A stretch of DNA of 36,055 bases, from the NCBI GenBank assembly GCA_038316335.1, contig JBBQAM010000038.1:1-36055 (forward strand). Reading direction: 5' to 3'. Below are positions 33,828 through 36,055 of this stretch, piece after piece; the first letter of the stretch is position 1; each line of letters opens with the position of its first letter. Position numbers and translations under genes: made by a program. The notes beneath the pieces were generated by a model that searched no databases, had not been told where the DNA came from, and saw only the letters and a list, made by a program, of their open reading frames with translations. The DNA is from JALHST01 sp038316335. Lineage in GTDB: Bacteria > Bacteroidota > Bacteroidia > Flavobacteriales > Flavobacteriaceae.

Positions 33828-33942
33828 GGAAAATTGGTTAGAGATTTATATATTAATTCATTTCCTTACCGTCCTTCAATTTCATTTCCATATTCGCAGT
33901 TTTAAAGTGATTTATGGTAAGTCCTGCGAATAATATCAGTAT

Positions 33943-34245
33943 TTAAATAATAAGAGAACCTACTTTGCCCAAAACATCATCTCCTGAAAGAACTTGTATC
34001 GTTTTTCCCAGAATTGAAAGGCTTGGTCCTATAATAAGTAAAATCGACCAAATCTTTATTCCCATTTTTGCAGGCATATTTTTTGTCAGTACCAAGACCA
34101 GAATTATTAACTGAACAACTGCAGGAATGAGGGCTATTAAATTTTGTGTGATTGAAAACGTATATAGATTCCAACAAGATATTATTCCTATTCCAATTAA
34201 TAGAAAAGTGGAAAATGTTTGATTATTTAATACGTTTTTTTCCAT
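33943..34245 (-). CDS. Small membrane protein, probably ended early by an in-frame stop
   Basis: 100 residues from ATG 34245 with three to four hydrophobic spans (FSTFLLIGIGIISCWNLY, LIALIPAVVQLIILVLVLT and IWSILLIIGPSLSILG). No named family. Directly after the TAA at 33943-33945 the same frame stays open for 29 more codons to 33853. Its translation looks like a continuation: ILILFAGLTINHFKTANMEM and KLKDGKEMN. I read this as a nonsense mutation near the C-terminus, removing the last span; the product may still be made. It begins 24 bases after element B and ends close to the DUF5694-like pseudogene on the same strand. Confidence 0.55.
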   Translation of the reverse strand: MEKNVLNNQTFSTFLLIGIGIISCWNLYTFSITQNLIALIPAVVQLIILVLVLTKNMPAKMGIKIWSILLIIGPSLSILGKTIQVLSGDDVLGKVGSLII

Positions 34246-34266
34246 TAGTTATGTGGTGAAATTACA

Positions 34267-34338
34267 GACAACGGTTGGTGAAGGAATAGTTTCACCTTCC
34301 TGCTAGATGCAGGCGCAACTATTTTTAAAAGGTGTTAT
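34267..34338 (-). repeat. Cassette-junction-like structured element B (attC-like, hypothetical)
   Basis: It fills the gap between two minus-strand genes. On the minus strand it opens TATAACACC right after the serine-hydrolase stop and closes AACCGTTGTCT. Inside are three inverted pairs: ATAGTT/AACTAT, CCTGC-N5-GCAGG (34299-34313) and GGTGAA-N8-TTCACC (34277-34296). The folded layout and position (just 3' of one gene and 5' of the next) resemble integron attC sites, but the box matches are partial. Confidence 0.33.
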
Positions 34339-34340
34339 AT

Positions 34341-35867
34341 TCAGTTTTTGTTTTTCAAAATGTGCAATTCGCTAAAATCAACATCAAGTAGGTTTTCTTG
34401 GTCGATAGACAACCCTATTATTTCTCTTTTTGAATTAAAATTGAAGGTTAAAAATCCATCAGGAACTCGAATGTCCTTCCAGTATATTTTAAACGTATCA
34501 TAATGCCAATGTTCTAATTTTCCCTTGAATATGGGCGAATGGGAAAATGAAATTTCCAGCGCACCGTTATCGGTATGATTTATTAAAATGTCTCCGTACA
34601 TTTTGTCGCTGTATATACCAGCATATTTTTGAATTTCTAACGACGGTTTTGTTTCAGGGATTTTAGAAATTTGAATCGGGGATTCTTTTTTCTTTTTTAA
34701 ATTTTGGTTTCGATAATCCAAAACTCTCGAATAGATGTCATACGAAGCATCCTCTAACAGCTCCTCCAATAGTTTAGCGGTCAATAGAAAAGTAGCAGGC
34801 TCTTCGGCTTCGTTGGTAAGAATTACAAATCCAAGGTTCATATCTTTTATCATGACAAGGTTGGCAGACATCCCGTCAATACCACCGCTATGTTCAATTA
34901 TCTTATGTCCATTTTTTGGAGTTAACCACCAGCCAAATCCGTAAGAAGTGAATTCATTGTTAAACGGAGCGCCCGTGAAAGGATATATAATTTGAGGTTT
35001 GAAAATTTCATTGATTATTTTCGGACTTACAATGGTATCCTTACCAAATGTTCCATTATTCAGTAAGAGCCTTATATAATTTGACATATCGTTAGAAGAA
35101 GAATAAATAAAGCCAGCTGGTGCAAGATTATCCCCAATTTCCTGCTTTATTGCAACCTTTTCGTACTTCTCATTCCAAATATGGGGTTGCGCTAGATTGG
35201 TGTTAGCTTCTCTATCAGTTGATACTGATGTAGTGTTATCCATTTTAAGTTTATCAAACACCCTAGTTTTAACGAATTTATCCCAGGACATTCCTGAAAC
35301 TGTTTTCACGATTTCTGAAGCAACTACATACATCACATTTTGATAGGCTGGCTTTTCCCGAAAGCCTGATACCGGTTCTAAATATTTGAGACGCTTTATT
35401 ACTTCATCCCTTGAATAATCTGAGTGGTACCAAAGTGTCCCCCCACTAACATCTTTTAGACCACTTCTATGGGTCAGTAAGTCCCTAATGGTAAAATTAT
35501 CGGTAACATAGGGCGCGTACAATTCAAAATAGGGTAGATAATCCTTCACTTTATCATCCCAATTTATTTTCCCTTCATCTACCAATATCCCTAATGTCAA
35601 CGCTGTAAATGACTTCGAGATTGAACCTATTCCAAAAATTGTATTTTCATCAACGTTCCTTTCTTCATGAACCTCCAAGTTTCCATATCCTTTGGAAAAT
35701 AGGATAGAATCATTTCGAACCAAACCAATAGAAAGACCAGGTATGTCAAAGTCCTTTATTAATTGATGAATTTGTAAATTAAGGGAGTCTAATTGTATTT
35801 TTTGGGAGTATGAATTGGAGCATACTAATAATCCAATTATAGCAATGCGGAATGTTTTTGTTTTCAT
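34341..35867 (-). CDS. Secreted serine hydrolase, class C beta-lactamase fold with C-terminal DUF3471-like domain
   Basis: 508 residues. MKTKTFRIAIIGLLVCSNSY then SQ is a cleavable signal. Catalytic motifs are canonical: S82-I-S-K85, Y175-Q-N177 and H326-S-G-G. LLTHRSGLKDVSGG marks the PF00144 group. After residue 400 a linker with a KKKKE stretch leads to a beta-rich C-terminal domain (IQKYAGIYSDKMYGDILINH to the end), like DUF3471/lipocalin-like tails often joined to these enzymes. Likely periplasmic; substrate unknown. AACCGTT lies six bases before the ATG (35874-35880), as at elements A and B. Largest and best preserved of the three hydrolases here. Confidence 0.9.
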   Translation of the reverse strand: MKTKTFRIAIIGLLVCSNSYSQKIQLDSLNLQIHQLIKDFDIPGLSIGLVRNDSILFSKGYGNLEVHEERNVDENTIFGIGSISKSFTALTLGILVDEGKINWDDKVKDYLPYFELYAPYVTDNFTIRDLLTHRSGLKDVSGGTLWYHSDYSRDEVIKRLKYLEPVSGFREKPAYQNVMYVVASEIVKTVSGMSWDKFVKTRVFDKLKMDNTTSVSTDREANTNLAQPHIWNEKYEKVAIKQEIGDNLAPAGFIYSSSNDMSNYIRLLLNNGTFGKDTIVSPKIINEIFKPQIIYPFTGAPFNNEFTSYGFGWWLTPKNGHKIIEHSGGIDGMSANLVMIKDMNLGFVILTNEAEEPATFLLTAKLLEELLEDASYDIYSRVLDYRNQNLKKKKESPIQISKIPETKPSLEIQKYAGIYSDKMYGDILINHTDNGALEISFSHSPIFKGKLEHWHYDTFKIYWKDIRVPDGFLTFNFNSKREIIGLSIDQENLLDVDFSELHILKNKN

Positions 35868-36055
35868 TTTTTTAACGGTTTGGTATGGTTTCGGTACGAT
35901 CCCCGCGCCGATAGCTCCTATGTTTGTTTTGATATAAGGGTCTAGATTTGTAAATATAAGTGAAAGGGAATAAGAGTCAACCGATGGCTAGGTAATCTTT
36001 AAGATATATCGACCGATAGATATGACCTTGTTCCTTTATATTTCTTGGAGTCAGA
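35868..36055. other. Terminal 188 bases, no gene seen
   Basis: It contains AACGGTT (35874-35880) next to the serine-hydrolase start and a moderately GC-rich patch near 35899-35915. No open frame of note, no clear promoter box. Confidence 0.4.

Noticed and set aside
33891..33932. Nine-base inverted repeat TATTCGCAG / CTGCGAATA as a regulatory hairpin
   Set aside because: The 24-base loop is long, and the stretch reads in frame as the lost C-terminus of the small membrane protein, so it may be incidental.

Overview
The window looks like chromosome of a Bacteroidota organism, most likely a marine Flavobacteriaceae of the Maribacter/Zobellia type. Reasons: moderately low GC, families largely restricted to this phylum (DUF5606, DUF6090, DUF6252-like), a secreted FnIII-repeat protein of the type-IX-secretion kind, heme A synthase, several Bacteroidota-type promoters (TTG about 17 bases before TAnnTTTG) and few strong Shine-Dalgarno sites. 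There are no rRNA or tRNA genes, no CRISPR array, and no intact transposase or integrase.

Positions 1-16.8 kb look like stable housekeeping DNA. In order: the N-terminal part of a secreted repeat protein; a two-gene ABC exporter; a lone conserved protein that I read as a divergent kinase-like fold; a nucleoid-associated protein; a pRiA4b ORF-3 family protein behind heme A synthase (ctaA); the CCA-adding enzyme (cca); the tRNA t6A enzyme TsaC. Next comes a surface-polysaccharide group: a GT2 enzyme, a GT4-GT2 fusion whose C-terminal half is a paralogue of that GT2, a membrane-anchored methyltransferase-like protein and a GT9 heptosyltransferase-like enzyme. The group is followed by dapD, ruvX, def, DUF5606 and DUF2200.

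From about 16.9 kb the character changes to small accessory genes, nearly all on the minus strand: NTF2-like and serine-hydrolase lipoproteins, DUF6090, DoxX, a methyltransferase, an M13 metallopeptidase lipoprotein and an alpha/beta hydrolase. At 26.5-29.2 kb a divergent unit pairs a GlxA/AraC regulator (plus) with a tight SRPBCC-VOC-DoxX-VOC operon (minus).

From 29.2 kb to the end, gene decay and structured intergenic DNA dominate. There is a sigma factor lacking region 4, an isomerase reduced to its C-terminus, a frameshifted DUF5694-like gene, a membrane protein with an apparent premature stop, large palindromes, a GC-rich islet, and three AACCGTT-bearing junctions lying just before same-strand genes. 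The last pattern suggests an integron-like cassette array, but no integrase is visible, so this is a hypothesis. Three class C beta-lactamase-fold serine hydrolases are spread over the accessory half. No complete defence system or obviously new multi-gene machine is visible. The strongest leads are the kinase-like protein, the GT4-GT2 fusion and the cassette-like decaying region.
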